Of a stretch of DNA of 47,300 bases, positions 7,285 to 15,762 are shown piece by piece. A program made the translations under genes and the position numbers. The DNA lies in NCBI GenBank assembly GCA_021792455.1, contig JAJYUP010000012.1, forward strand, positions 1 to 47,300, read 5' to 3'. A model generated the notes under the pieces. That model saw only the letters and a program-made list of their open reading frames with translations. It was not told the origin of the DNA and made no database searches. This DNA comes from Actinomycetes bacterium (GTDB taxonomy: Bacteria > Actinomycetota > Thermoleophilia > Solirubrobacterales > Solirubrobacteraceae). Every line of letters starts with the position of its first letter. Position 1 is the stretch's first letter.

Positions 7285-7854
7285 ATGAGCACTGACGTTC
7301 AAACCCCAACAGACCTCGAGGCCCCAGTACCGCAGCAGATCCCCGCCGGCACCTGGAAGCTCGACCCCGTCCACTCAGCCGCGAGCTTCTCGGTTCGCCA
7401 CATGCTCGTCGGCACCTTCAGGGGAGAGTTCGACCAGTTCGACGTCACGCTCTCCGACGGCAGGCTCGAAGGGACCGCTGAGGTCGCCTCGCTCCGCATC
7501 AAGGACGAGAGGCTGAAGGGGCACCTCGGCTCCCCTGACTTCTTCGACGCAGAGCGCCACCCGCAGATCTCCTTCCAGTCGCAGCAGCTCAGCGTCGAGG
7601 ACGGGAAGGTGAGCGGGCAGGGCACCCTCACCGTCAAAGGAGTCACCGCCCCTGTTCAGTTCACTGGCACGATCGCCGGGCCGGCGATCACGCTTGGCGA
7701 GGTCGAGAAGATCGGGCTCGACCTCCAAGCAACGGTCGACAGGGACGCGCTTGGCCTATCCTGGAATGCGCCGCTGCCGAAGGGCGGACTCGTGCTCGGC
7801 AGGCAGGTCACGATCGACGTCACCCTCGAGCTCGCGCGTGCTGAGCAGGAGTGA
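7285..7854 (+). CDS. YceI-like lipid-binding family protein
   Basis: The protein has 189 residues. ATG 7285 is preceded by AGAGGAG. Typical YceI features are GTWKLDPVHSAASFSVRHM near the start, then F-GEFDQFDV, DFFDAERHPQISFQS, GTLTVKGVTAPV and GLDLQATVDRDALGLSWN. Family knowledge: YceI proteins form a lipocalin-like barrel that binds long isoprenoid or similar amphiphiles. No signal peptide is seen, so it is probably cytosolic, as in many actinobacteria. It is the first gene after the TetR-controlled promoter and probably co-transcribed with the FMN reductase 27 bp downstream. The family is sure; the ligand is unknown. Confidence 0.93.
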   Translation: MSTDVQTPTDLEAPVPQQIPAGTWKLDPVHSAASFSVRHMLVGTFRGEFDQFDVTLSDGRLEGTAEVASLRIKDERLKGHLGSPDFFDAERHPQISFQSQQLSVEDGKVSGQGTLTVKGVTAPVQFTGTIAGPAITLGEVEKIGLDLQATVDRDALGLSWNAPLPKGGLVLGRQVTIDVTLELARAEQE

Positions 7855-7881
7855 CGACGCGGTGCGGAGAGGCAGGCCAGC

Positions 7882-8550
7882 GTGACCTTCAGAGAGTCAG
7901 ACACATCGGATCGTCGCACTCGCCCGGCGGATCACGCCGCTTCGGCGGCGGATGATGCGCAACCGGTTCGCCTGCTTGGGATCGTAGGGTCACTCAGGCC
8001 TCACTCGCACAACAAGAGGCTGTTGTCTGCGGCGGCGCTCCAGCTGCCGCCGCAGACCACGCTCACCGTCTTCCCGCATCTCAAGCGGGTCGAGCCCTTC
8101 GACGAGTCGGATGAGGAGCCTCAGGGTGGCGGGCCGCCGGGGGCGAACGCGCTGCTCGCCGCGATCAGGGCGGCAGATGGGATCCTCTTCGTCACCCCTG
8201 AGTACAACGGCTCTATACCAGGGGTGCTCAAGAACGCCGTCGACTGGGCGTCCCGCCCAACGCCCGCGACCTCCGCGCTTGCCAACAAGCCGGTCGCGGT
8301 CATCGGCGGAAGCACGGGGATGTTCGGCGCCACCTGGTCCCAGCAGGAGCTGCGGAAGGCCCTCAAGCTCGCTGGGGCGCGCGTCATCGACGCCGAGCTC
8401 GCGGTCCCCTCCATAGACACAGCCTTCCGCGATGATGGAAACCTCGCCAACCCCGCCAGCAGGCGCCGCCTCAGCGAGATCCTCCAGATCCTCTCAGAGG
8501 AGGCGCGCACGACCGCCGCGATGCGAGCTGCAGCAGCCGCGGCGGGGTGA
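7882..8550 (+). CDS. NADPH-dependent FMN reductase family protein
   Basis: The protein has 222 residues from GTG 7882. The flavodoxin-like fold shows GSLRPHSHNKRLL (phosphate-binding loop), the family motif PEYNGSIPGVLKNAVDW and IGGSTGMFGATWSQQELR. These enzymes reduce FMN, quinones or azo compounds with NAD(P)H. About 30 disordered residues precede the fold, longer than usual. It is 27 bp downstream of the yceI-like gene under the TetR-controlled promoter, which suggests a role in handling redox-active compounds. Its stop TGA overlaps the GTG of the next frame (GTGA at 8547-8550). Confidence 0.92.
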   Translation: MTFRESDTSDRRTRPADHAASAADDAQPVRLLGIVGSLRPHSHNKRLLSAAALQLPPQTTLTVFPHLKRVEPFDESDEEPQGGGPPGANALLAAIRAADGILFVTPEYNGSIPGVLKNAVDWASRPTPATSALANKPVAVIGGSTGMFGATWSQQELRKALKLAGARVIDAELAVPSIDTAFRDDGNLANPASRRRLSEILQILSEEARTTAAMRAAAAAAG

Positions 8551-8588
8551 GGCGGACATCGAGGCGGCGGGGTGAGGCGGAGATCGAG
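8539..8588. repeat. 25-bp direct duplication at the FMN-reductase/sbcD junction
   Basis: GCGGCGGGGTGAGGCGGA followed by (C/G)ATCGAG occurs at 8539-8563 and again at 8564-8588 with one mismatch. The unit contains the GTGA stop/start overlap, so the junction itself has been copied. The period is not divisible by three, so the second GTG is in another frame. Confidence 0.9.
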
Positions 8589-9818
8589 GCAGCCGAGGCG
8601 CCGGCGAGATCAGCCCATCGTCTGCCCAGGAGTGGCATCCTCTCTGTCGCCTCCTGTCCAAGCCCGATCATCGGAGAGTGTCCTCTGGTCAGGTTCATCC
8701 ACACCGCTGACTGGCATCTCGGCATGCAGGCTCACTTCCTGCCTGCAGAGGCGAGGGCGCGGTTTGCGCAGGACAGGTTCGACGCCGTCCGCAGGATCGC
8801 TCACCTCGCCTCTGCGCACAGCTGCGCGTTCGTCCTCGCCGCCGGCGACCTGTTCGATTCCAACCACGTCGATCGGCGGGTGATCGCCAAGGCGATCGAC
8901 GCGCTTTCAGCGTTCACCGTCCCGGTCCTGCTGCTGCCTGGCAACCACGACCCGCTCGACCAAAGCTCTGTGTACAGGAGCGCGGATTGGATGGAGCACG
9001 CTCCCCCCAACGCCATCGTGCCGCAGCAGAGCGGGACGGTCGCAGACCTTCAGATCGACGGAGTGGAGGTCGTCGCCGCACCGTGGCAGACCAAGCACCA
9101 GCTACACGATCCGCTGTCGGACTGCCTTCAGATGCCACCCGTCCCTCATCGCTCTGTTCGCGTCATCGTTGGGCATGGCATCGTCGACGACCTCAGCCCC
9201 AGCGCAGAGGACCCGGCGCTCATCAGAGCCGAGCGCATCAGGGACCTGCTCTCTGAAGGCGCGGCCCACTACCTCGCCCTTGGCGATCGCCACTCCGTCA
9301 CCGAGATCGCACAGACGGGCGGGCGCGCGTTCTATTCAGGCACTCCCGTGTCGACTGACTACGGTGAGACCGACCCCAACCGCGTGCTCCTCGTAAGCCT
9401 CGATCGGGACCGCTGTCAGGTCGAGCCTCAGGCGATCGGGAGTTGGACGTTCGAGCGCGTTCACCGCGAGCTCACGAGCGACGCCGACGTCGATCAGCTC
9501 ATTCACACGCTTCAAGCGATGCCGTCCAAGCCGACCACCGCCGTCAAGCTCGCCCTCCAGGGCTCGCTCACGCTCGCGGCGCACGCAAAGCTCGAAGAGG
9601 CACTCGAGCGCTGCGGGGAGACGCTCGCTGCGCTCGACACCTGGGAGCGTCACACCGATCTCATCGTAGAGCCGGATGAGGCGGACCTGCAAGCGCTCGA
9701 CGTCTCAGGCTATGTGAGAGAGGCGCTTCAGCAGCTGCGCACCGAAGCCGCCTCCCCTGGCGAGCAGGCAGCGGTCGCGCGCGATGCGCTCAACCTCCTC
9801 TACAGGCTCGCAAGCTGA
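8547..9818 (+). CDS. sbcD: SbcD-like DNA repair exonuclease (metallophosphoesterase subunit)
   Basis: Motifs of the Mre11/SbcD phosphoesterase fold appear in order: HTADWHLG near residue 51, AAGDLFDSNHVD near 100, LLPGNHDPLD near 131, VIVGHGIVDD, and YLALGDRHS in place of the common ALGHxH. With the SbcC partner it would process hairpins and double-strand ends using two metal ions. The only canonical start in frame is GTG 8547, overlapping the previous stop, giving 423 residues with an unusual 46-residue Arg-rich lead. A CTG at 8685 has GGAGAG upstream and would start at the conserved VRFIHTADW. The true start is therefore undecided. The sbcC-like gene follows after a 24-bp repeat array. Confidence 0.9.
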   Translation: MRRTSRRRGEAEIEAAEAPARSAHRLPRSGILSVASCPSPIIGECPLVRFIHTADWHLGMQAHFLPAEARARFAQDRFDAVRRIAHLASAHSCAFVLAAGDLFDSNHVDRRVIAKAIDALSAFTVPVLLLPGNHDPLDQSSVYRSADWMEHAPPNAIVPQQSGTVADLQIDGVEVVAAPWQTKHQLHDPLSDCLQMPPVPHRSVRVIVGHGIVDDLSPSAEDPALIRAERIRDLLSEGAAHYLALGDRHSVTEIAQTGGRAFYSGTPVSTDYGETDPNRVLLVSLDRDRCQVEPQAIGSWTFERVHRELTSDADVDQLIHTLQAMPSKPTTAVKLALQGSLTLAAHAKLEEALERCGETLAALDTWERHTDLIVEPDEADLQALDVSGYVREALQQLRTEAASPGEQAAVARDALNLLYRLAS

Positions 9819-9846
9819 GGATCGTCGGAGCTCTCAGATGCGGATC

Positions 9847-9918
9847 GCCGCCCTCGCCCACACCTCCGTCGCCGCCCTCGCCCACACCTCCGTCGCCGCC
9901 CTCGCCCACACCTCCATC
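9847..9918. repeat. 24-bp tandem repeat, three copies, between sbcD and sbcC
   Basis: GCCGCCCTCGCCCACACCTC begins each of three 24-bp units at 9847, 9871 and 9895. The array fills most of the 114-bp gap between the two genes. The sbcC start has no visible Shine-Dalgarno sequence, so the array may separate the pair translationally. Confidence 0.93.
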
Positions 9919-9932
9919 GCTCCGCTGCGCAG

Positions 9933-12719
9933 ATGAGGCTCCACTCGATCTCACTGCGCGACTTCCGAGGCGTACAGGCGCTCCACGTCCAGCTCGACCC
10001 CAACGGGATCACGATCATCGAGGGGCTCAACGAGAGCGGCAAGACCTCTATAGCCGATGCCTTCATGCTCCTGCTCGAGGAGAAGGACTCGACGACGAAG
10101 GCCGCGGTCAAGGCGATCCAGCCCGTCGGCAGAGATGTCGGCCCGGAGGTCGAGGCGGAGCTCACCATCGGTCCCTACAGGCTGCTGTATCGCAAGCGAT
10201 GGCTCAGGGAGAGAATGACTGAGCTCGAGGTGAGCGCGCCTCGCGCCGAGCAGCTCGCCGGCGAAGCCGCCCATCGCAGGGTGCATGAGATCCTTCAAAG
10301 CGAGACGGATCTGACGCTGCTCAGGGCGCTCCGATATCAGCAGGGCATCGCGATCTCCCAGCCTGAGCTCCACAGCTCTCCAAGCCTCGCAAAGGCGCTC
10401 GACCTCGCCGCGGGAGGGGGCGAAAGGCTCGGCGGCACCGACGAGGAGGCACTGCTTCAGCGGGTCGAGAGGGAGCGCCTTCGCCACTTCACGCCCACAG
10501 GCGCAGCCACGAAGGAGCGCACTCAGCGGGTGGAGCTTCTGCGCGAGCGCGAGAAGGAGGTGGAGGCGCTCGAGCAGGCGATCGGCGAGCTCGAGCAGAC
10601 TGCGGAGCGCCTGCGACAGATTCAGATCGAACGCTCGAAGCTCGAAGCCCAGAAGCCCGACCTCGATCGGCAGGTCGAGCAGCACACACAGGCTGCTCGG
10701 CAGATCGAGCAGCTCGAGCTTTCACTCGAGCGGGCTCAGCACACCCATCAGCAGGCACAGAGCGCGCTGCGGGAGGCGGGGAGCGCCACTGAGAGGCGTG
10801 ATCAGCTCGCTCGCAGCGCAGAGTCCACCGCAGCAGAGGCCGCCCGCCTCGAGGAGGCGATCGCGGCAAGCCAGCCGAGGCTCGCCGCAGCAGCGGAGGC
10901 CGTCGAGCAAGCGAAGCGCGAGTGTGAGAAGGCCGCCACCGCACTTGACGACGCCGAGCACCAGGCGGATGCGCGCAGCGCAGTGCTCGATCTCTTCAAG
11001 CTGCGACTCGAGCGCGACCAGCTTCGCGAGCGCGCGCAACGCGTCACTGAAGCGGAGCAGACGATCGCGACCGCTGAGCAGTTCCTGTCCTCCTGCACGA
11101 TCGATGACACGCTGCTCGCCGCCATCACCGAGGCGGCGGAGGGGCTTGCCGTCGCCCGCGGCAGGGCGGAGGCAGGCATGCCCAGGGTGTCGATCGAGGC
11201 GCTGCAGCAGGTTGACCTCAACGTCGACGGACAGATGCGCACCGTGCCCGCCGGCGAGCGCACAGAGCACCTCGTCTCCAGGCGTCTGGAAGTCCAGGTC
11301 GGCGACCTCGTCCGAGTTGCCGTCAGCCAACCTCAAGCCGCCGACGACGCGCAGGCGACCCTCTCGGAGGCGCAGAATCAGCTCGCTCGCCTGCTCGCCG
11401 AGGCAGGCGCATCCTCCGTCGCTGAGGCGCACACCATCGCCCGCAGGCGCGCTCAGCATCGAGCTGACCTCGCCAGTGCAGACCAGCGTCGAGAAGACGC
11501 CCTCAGAGACCTCGATCCTGCCAAGCTCTCCGCCAAGCTTCACCGTGCTGAGCAGCGCCTCACAGAGCTCGAGGACCGGCTCGACGACTCCACCCTCCCC
11601 ACAGACTCCCTCGAAGGTGCGCAGGCCCTCCTCAACGAAGCGAAGGACACGTTGCGAGCGGCAAGCAACGATCACTCAGATCGACAGCAGGAGGTCGATC
11701 GCGCACGCAGCGCGCTCCAAGAGTTCAAAGAAGAGGCGCTCGTTCACGCCACTCGGCTCGAGGCCGCGCGCAACGCCCAACAGGAAGCCGCAGATGCGCT
11801 GCAGCGCGACAGGCAGACCGCGGCTGACGATGCGCTTCAGGACGCCGTCCGGCAGGCTGAACAGGTGCTCGCCGCCGCTCAGTCCGCGCTCCAAGCAGCC
11901 GAGGGGCAGCTCAGCGCCGCAGACCCTCAAAGCACGCACGCGAGACTGCGGAACGCCGAGAAGCGGCAGGAGAGCCTCAAGCAGCGCATCGGCGAGCTCG
12001 AACTCGAAGCGACGCAACGCAGAGCCCACCTCGAGGTCAAGAGCGCCGACGGCCTCGCCGATCGGCTCGCCGAGGCGCGAGCTCAGCTGCAGGACCTCCA
12101 GCGTCAGGTCGATTCGGAGGACAGGCGCGCCGCTGCAGCGGAGCATCTCCATCGAACGCTGCTTGCAAAGCGCCAGCAGGCGCGAGAAGCCTACGTTGGT
12201 CCCTTCTCAGAGAAGGTCAACGCATACGCGCGGATCCTCTATGGACCTCACGTCGAGGTCAGCATCGACGAGCAGACCCTGTCCGTCCTTCACCGCACGC
12301 TCGATGGAAAGACTGTGCCGTTCGACTCGCTCTCAGGTGGAGCGAGGGAGCAGCTCGCCGTCCTCACGCGCCTCGCGTGCGCCGCGCTCGTCAGCACCCC
12401 CACCCCAGCCGGCGCCTCCGCCCCAGACGGAGCCTCCGCCCCAGAGGGAGCCTCCACCCCAGACGGCACCCCAGCTGCAGGCAGCGCCCCCGCCCCAGAC
12501 GGCGCCTCCACCCCAGAGGGCACCCCAGCTGCAGGCAGCGCCCCTGCAGGAGTGCCCGTCATAATCGACGACGCGCTTGGGTACTCCGACCCGGAGAAGC
12601 TGCAGCGAATCGGTGCCGCCCTCTGCGTCGCGGGTGGCGATTGCCAGGTGATCGTCCTCACCTGCGAACCGGGGCGCTACCAAAGCGTCGGCGGAGCGAA
12701 GATCGTCACGCTGCCGTGA
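9933..12719 (+). CDS. sbcC: SbcC/Rad50-like (YhaN-like) SMC ATPase with repeat insertion before Walker B
   Basis: The protein has 928 residues. N-terminal Walker A is GLNESGKTS near 30. Long Glu/Arg/Ala-rich coiled coils follow, broken at about 385-465 by a beta-rich domain. No CxxC zinc hook is present, unlike classical SbcC/Rad50. The C-terminal ATPase half has the signature SLSGGAREQ near 800 and Walker B/D-loop VIIDDALGYSD near 875. Between them about 50 residues are Ala/Pro/Gly repeats (GASAPDGASAPEG, TPAAGSAP). Pairing with the upstream SbcD-like gene supports a role in DNA end processing. The absence of a hook resembles YhaN-type relatives. ATG 9933 is used although no ribosome-binding site is visible. 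Confidence 0.88.
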   Translation: MRLHSISLRDFRGVQALHVQLDPNGITIIEGLNESGKTSIADAFMLLLEEKDSTTKAAVKAIQPVGRDVGPEVEAELTIGPYRLLYRKRWLRERMTELEVSAPRAEQLAGEAAHRRVHEILQSETDLTLLRALRYQQGIAISQPELHSSPSLAKALDLAAGGGERLGGTDEEALLQRVERERLRHFTPTGAATKERTQRVELLREREKEVEALEQAIGELEQTAERLRQIQIERSKLEAQKPDLDRQVEQHTQAARQIEQLELSLERAQHTHQQAQSALREAGSATERRDQLARSAESTAAEAARLEEAIAASQPRLAAAAEAVEQAKRECEKAATALDDAEHQADARSAVLDLFKLRLERDQLRERAQRVTEAEQTIATAEQFLSSCTIDDTLLAAITEAAEGLAVARGRAEAGMPRVSIEALQQVDLNVDGQMRTVPAGERTEHLVSRRLEVQVGDLVRVAVSQPQAADDAQATLSEAQNQLARLLAEAGASSVAEAHTIARRRAQHRADLASADQRREDALRDLDPAKLSAKLHRAEQRLTELEDRLDDSTLPTDSLEGAQALLNEAKDTLRAASNDHSDRQQEVDRARSALQEFKEEALVHATRLEAARNAQQEAADALQRDRQTAADDALQDAVRQAEQVLAAAQSALQAAEGQLSAADPQSTHARLRNAEKRQESLKQRIGELELEATQRRAHLEVKSADGLADRLAEARAQLQDLQRQVDSEDRRAAAAEHLHRTLLAKRQQAREAYVGPFSEKVNAYARILYGPHVEVSIDEQTLSVLHRTLDGKTVPFDSLSGGAREQLAVLTRLACAALVSTPTPAGASAPDGASAPEGASTPDGTPAAGSAPAPDGASTPEGTPAAGSAPAGVPVIIDDALGYSDPEKLQRIGAALCVAGGDCQVIVLTCEPGRYQSVGGAKIVTLP
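12402..12549. repeat. Nested 18/57-bp repeat coding an Ala-Pro-Gly insertion in the SbcC-like ATPase
   Basis: Short units like GCCTCCGCCCCAGACGGA repeat, and a larger block containing GGCACCCCAGCTGCAGGCAG occurs twice about 57 bp apart. All periods keep the frame. The encoded segment lies between the ABC signature and Walker B. Confidence 0.9.
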
Positions 12720-12834
12720 GGCGCCTCGCGACCGCACATCCCGGCCCGCCCGCGACCGCTCCCTCTCAACTGCGCCTCCTCAGACTGAGGCAGAGCAGAG
12801 CCGCCCCTGCACTCGAAGAGCAGCGCCCCTCGCT

Positions 12835-13014
12835 TCAGCGCAGCCTTGGCCTGCCTGCGATCAATGCGCCCCCGACGACGATGAGCGCCGCGATCACCAC
12901 CCATTCGGCACTCGAGGACGTTTCTTCTGTCAGGTCGTAGATCATCCCTGCAAGGCCCAGCCCTGCGAAGACGATCCCCACCAACATCGCTGCTGCGCGA
13001 TACCACCTCGTCAT
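12835..13014 (-). CDS. Small two-helix membrane protein (hypothetical)
   Basis: The protein has 59 residues from ATG 13014 (MTRWYRAAAMLVGIVFAG...). There are two hydrophobic helices (AAAMLVGIVFAGLGLAGMIY and WVVIAALIVVGGALIAG) joined by an acidic loop (DLTEETSSSAE), with an Arg-rich C-terminal tail. It is not recognised. It lies convergent with sbcC and downstream of another small membrane gene on the same strand. Helix pattern and frame support it; there is no functional evidence. Confidence 0.6.
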   Translation of the reverse strand: MTRWYRAAAMLVGIVFAGLGLAGMIYDLTEETSSSAEWVVIAALIVVGGALIAGRPRLR

Positions 13015-13119
13015 CCCGTCCACACTACAGCAGCGCCGCCCCTGCGACACGATGCAGACAACCGCCTGCGGCAGGTTGCAGACAGGCTTCTGCGGCGGGA
13101 TGCAGACAGCCGCATCGGC

Positions 13120-13371
13120 CTAGCCTGCCGCGAACGGCCCGTGTCCGAGCACGCCGAGGATAACCACGCACAGAGCGGCGAGCCCGATCAGCGTCAGCAG
13201 CGCAACGAGCGGCCACAGCTTCGCCCCGCTCATCGGCATTCGCAGCGCCTCCAGCTCACGTCCCAGCCTGCCCTGCCACCCCTCGCCTGCCGCCGGCTTC
13301 GCTGCGCTCAGCAGCTCTGAGAGCTCTGAGAGCTCGCGCTCGTCCTCTCCCAGCATGTCCTCGAAGCTCAC
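13120..13371 (-). CDS. Small membrane protein (hypothetical)
   Basis: The protein has 83 residues. The acidic N-terminus (MSFEDMLGEDERELSELSELL) is followed by a linker and one strong transmembrane helix (WPLVALLTLIGLAALCVVIL) near the C-terminus. The organisation resembles small anti-sigma-like or cell-envelope accessory proteins, but no motif is recognised. It sits between the O-antigen-ligase-like gene and the two-helix protein on the same strand. Downstream, TGCAGACA recurs at 13052, 13077 and 13100 as a weak repeat. Confidence 0.6.
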   Translation of the reverse strand: MSFEDMLGEDERELSELSELLSAAKPAAGEGWQGRLGRELEALRMPMSGAKLWPLVALLTLIGLAALCVVILGVLGHGPFAAG

Positions 13372-13488
13372 CGCGCCATCCCTTCGCTCACGCGAGATCT
13401 CCCAACCTGCCGCCCATTCATCGGGGGATCATCCCTTCAACAGCCTCATCACCGCTGCACCGCATCCGTCATCGCTGCACCCTCAGCC

Positions 13489-15663
13489 TCATCCCTTGAA
13501 CAGAGGGTCGTGGCGGTCGAGGGCGTGAGCCGTCCGCCAAGCCGTCAACGCCGCTCCTGTCCTGCCCCGCTCAGCTTCGATCCTCGCAAGCACCGCCCAG
13601 GACTGCCAGTCGCTCCTCGCGTTTGCGATCGCCGTCCTCGCCAGGCGCGAGGCGGCCCCCAGGGATCCATCCTGCTCGAGCACCAGTGCCTGCTGCAGAG
13701 GCGCTTCCGCAGAGAAGGGCTCTATCGCTGACGCGGTCTTCGCATCGCTCAGCGCCGCCGCCAACCGCCCACTTCGTGCTTCGGAGACGCTTTCGCGCAT
13801 CGACAGCTGCTCGCTCAGAGGCCAGGCGATCGCAGCGATGCTCAGCGCTCCCACCGCCGTCCAGGCCGCAGCGCTTCCCATCCGGGCAGGCCGCCGCCAA
13901 CGCAGCCTCCGCCGACCTCGCCCTGCCCGAGTCAGCCCCCATCGACGTCGCTCTCCCCCACGCAGCCTCCGCCGACCTCGCCCTGCCCGAGCCAGCCCCC
14001 GCCAAGCCTCGTTCACCCCCTCCTCCTCCGCACGACGCACCCCAGCCCCGCCTGCACCGTCCCTGTGCTCCCTTGCCAAGCCTGCCGCCACCAGCAGCAT
14101 CAACACTGACACCAGGGCGGGCAGCTGCCACACCCAGTCGTAGATCGCCGCCACCCAGAAGGCGACGCAGCTGCTTGCGATCGCGGCGGCGATCTCGCGC
14201 GATCCGTTGAAGCCCAGCGCCCTCTGCCGCCATCTCCCCAAAGCCCTTCCCCTCAGCGCTCCCCACAGCCCGCTTGTCAGAAATGCCGCAAGAAGCAGGA
14301 TTCCCGGCAGCCCCAGCTCACCCAACGTTTCGAAATACAGTGAGTGCGCGTTCTTCACATAGCCGAAGATGCTCCCCTTTGAGGGCCACCAGATCCAGAA
14401 CGTGCCTGCGCCTATGCCGAGTGGGTGTGACAGAAAAGCCGCCAGGCATGACAGCCACATCTGCCAGCGGCCCTCTCCACTCAGGCCTGTCAGCCGCCCT
14501 GCGATGCTTTCGCCGGGCTTCATGTAGATGCCGCGCCCTTCGAAGCGATGCCACAGGCGGACGAGCTCCGCGGGCCCGCCGAAAGCCAGGAACAGGATCA
14601 CCGCCGCTGCGAGGGCGACTCCCACCCACACACCTGGCCTCACCTCTCTCAGGCGCGAGGCGCGCCTCAGCGCGGAGTGAGAGCCTCCGCGCTCACGCTC
14701 GATCAGTGAGATGGCACCGTTCAGGACAGCGACGCCGAGGCAGACCAATATCGTCATCAGGATGAGAGCGCCGCCCTGCCGGGCGGCGGCGGTGTTGGCA
14801 GCGTTGTGCATCACTGCGGGCCGCTCGCTCGTCGCCGCGATCAGGATCGCCCCGCCGCCTGCGCCGAGGGCCATGCTCGCCGCTGTCCACAGCCTGCCGC
14901 CGCCAAGCGCCAGCAGCACAACCACTGCCACAGCCATCTCCAGCCAGCCCCCGCGGGAGAACGTCAGGTAGCTCGTCGCGAGCATCATCGGGATGCATGC
15001 CGCCGCTGCGCTTCGCGCCAGCAGGTGCTTCGCCCTCGCTGCGAAGTGCACTGCCAAGGGCACGCCCATCGCAACCAGGGCGGCGAGCCCGTTCCAGTAG
15101 TTGATCGGCCAGCTCAGGCGCTGTGCTGACCCTGAGAGGAACCTCCCCGTCAGCTGCGATCCTGCAAAGAGGCCTGGGCTCAGGCGTGAGCACAGCGCGA
15201 GCACGCAGACGACCGCGATCGCACAGAGAAGGCCTGCCATCAGGTGCACGCGCGTTCTCGCCGTCACCGCCAGCAGGCCGAGGGCGAGAAACCCTCCGTA
15301 GACGGAGAGCTGCGACATCTGTTCGACGCTCGAGCCGCCGCTCAGAGACCACAGAGCGCTCACCCCTGACCACAACGCCAGGGCGAGCAGGATGCCCAGC
15401 GTCAGGATCCCCTGCCTGCTCAGCCTCCCCAGGGGGAGCACGCCGCAGAGAACGCCTGCGATCGCCACCCACCAGATCGCAACGCCGACCTCCCCGTAGA
15501 GCACGCGTTCGTAGCCGCCGCCGTTCACCGCGAGGTAGAGGGGCAGCACGAGGCCGAGCAGGAAGGAGGCGGAGCTCTGCCCCAACACCGCGACTCGCGG
15601 GCGCCTCTGCGCTCTGCTTCTCAGCCTCTGGGCCGCTGCCGCCTCGAGCGTGTATGCATCCAC
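13489..15663 (-). CDS. O-antigen ligase/Wzy-like membrane protein with C-terminal TPR-like domain
   Basis: The protein has 724 residues from GTG 15663 with GAGAGG just upstream. About a dozen hydrophobic segments are visible. The loop FLSHPLGIGAGTFWIWWP...NAHSLYFETLGELG carries the NxHSxYxxxxxExG pattern of the Wzy/WaaL (PF04932) family. After the last helices an Arg-rich insertion (two copies of LARAGRGRRRLR-type sequence) precedes a further helix and a TPR-like tail (SEARSGRLAAALSDAKTAS...). It probably polymerises or ligates lipid-linked polysaccharide at the outer face of the membrane. It fits with the sugar transferase and BY-kinase at the left edge. It is divergent from the secreted protein at 15763. 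Confidence 0.88.
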   Translation of the reverse strand: MDAYTLEAAAAQRLRSRAQRRPRVAVLGQSSASFLLGLVLPLYLAVNGGGYERVLYGEVGVAIWWVAIAGVLCGVLPLGRLSRQGILTLGILLALALWSGVSALWSLSGGSSVEQMSQLSVYGGFLALGLLAVTARTRVHLMAGLLCAIAVVCVLALCSRLSPGLFAGSQLTGRFLSGSAQRLSWPINYWNGLAALVAMGVPLAVHFAARAKHLLARSAAAACIPMMLATSYLTFSRGGWLEMAVAVVVLLALGGGRLWTAASMALGAGGGAILIAATSERPAVMHNAANTAAARQGGALILMTILVCLGVAVLNGAISLIERERGGSHSALRRASRLREVRPGVWVGVALAAAVILFLAFGGPAELVRLWHRFEGRGIYMKPGESIAGRLTGLSGEGRWQMWLSCLAAFLSHPLGIGAGTFWIWWPSKGSIFGYVKNAHSLYFETLGELGLPGILLLAAFLTSGLWGALRGRALGRWRQRALGFNGSREIAAAIASSCVAFWVAAIYDWVWQLPALVSVLMLLVAAGLAREHRDGAGGAGVRRAEEEGVNEAWRGLARAGRGRRRLRGGERRRWGLTRAGRGRRRLRWRRPARMGSAAAWTAVGALSIAAIAWPLSEQLSMRESVSEARSGRLAAALSDAKTASAIEPFSAEAPLQQALVLEQDGSLGAASRLARTAIANARSDWQSWAVLARIEAERGRTGAALTAWRTAHALDRHDPLFKG
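13901..13997. repeat. 60-bp spaced direct repeat coding the Arg-rich insertion in the O-antigen-ligase-like gene
   Basis: CGCAGCCTCCGCCGACCTCG and the following CCCTGCCCGAG occur at 13901 and again at 13961, period 60 bp (20 codons). The frame is kept, and the insert lies in a soluble loop before the last transmembrane segment. Confidence 0.88.
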
Positions 15664-15762
15664 AGCGCCTCTCTACGCTGAAGGCCCCGATTGGCTGACG
15701 CCGCCCGCCCTTCACCCGCTCCCCGCTGTCAGGGACCGCCCGCCCGGCGCGTAGTACAGGCA

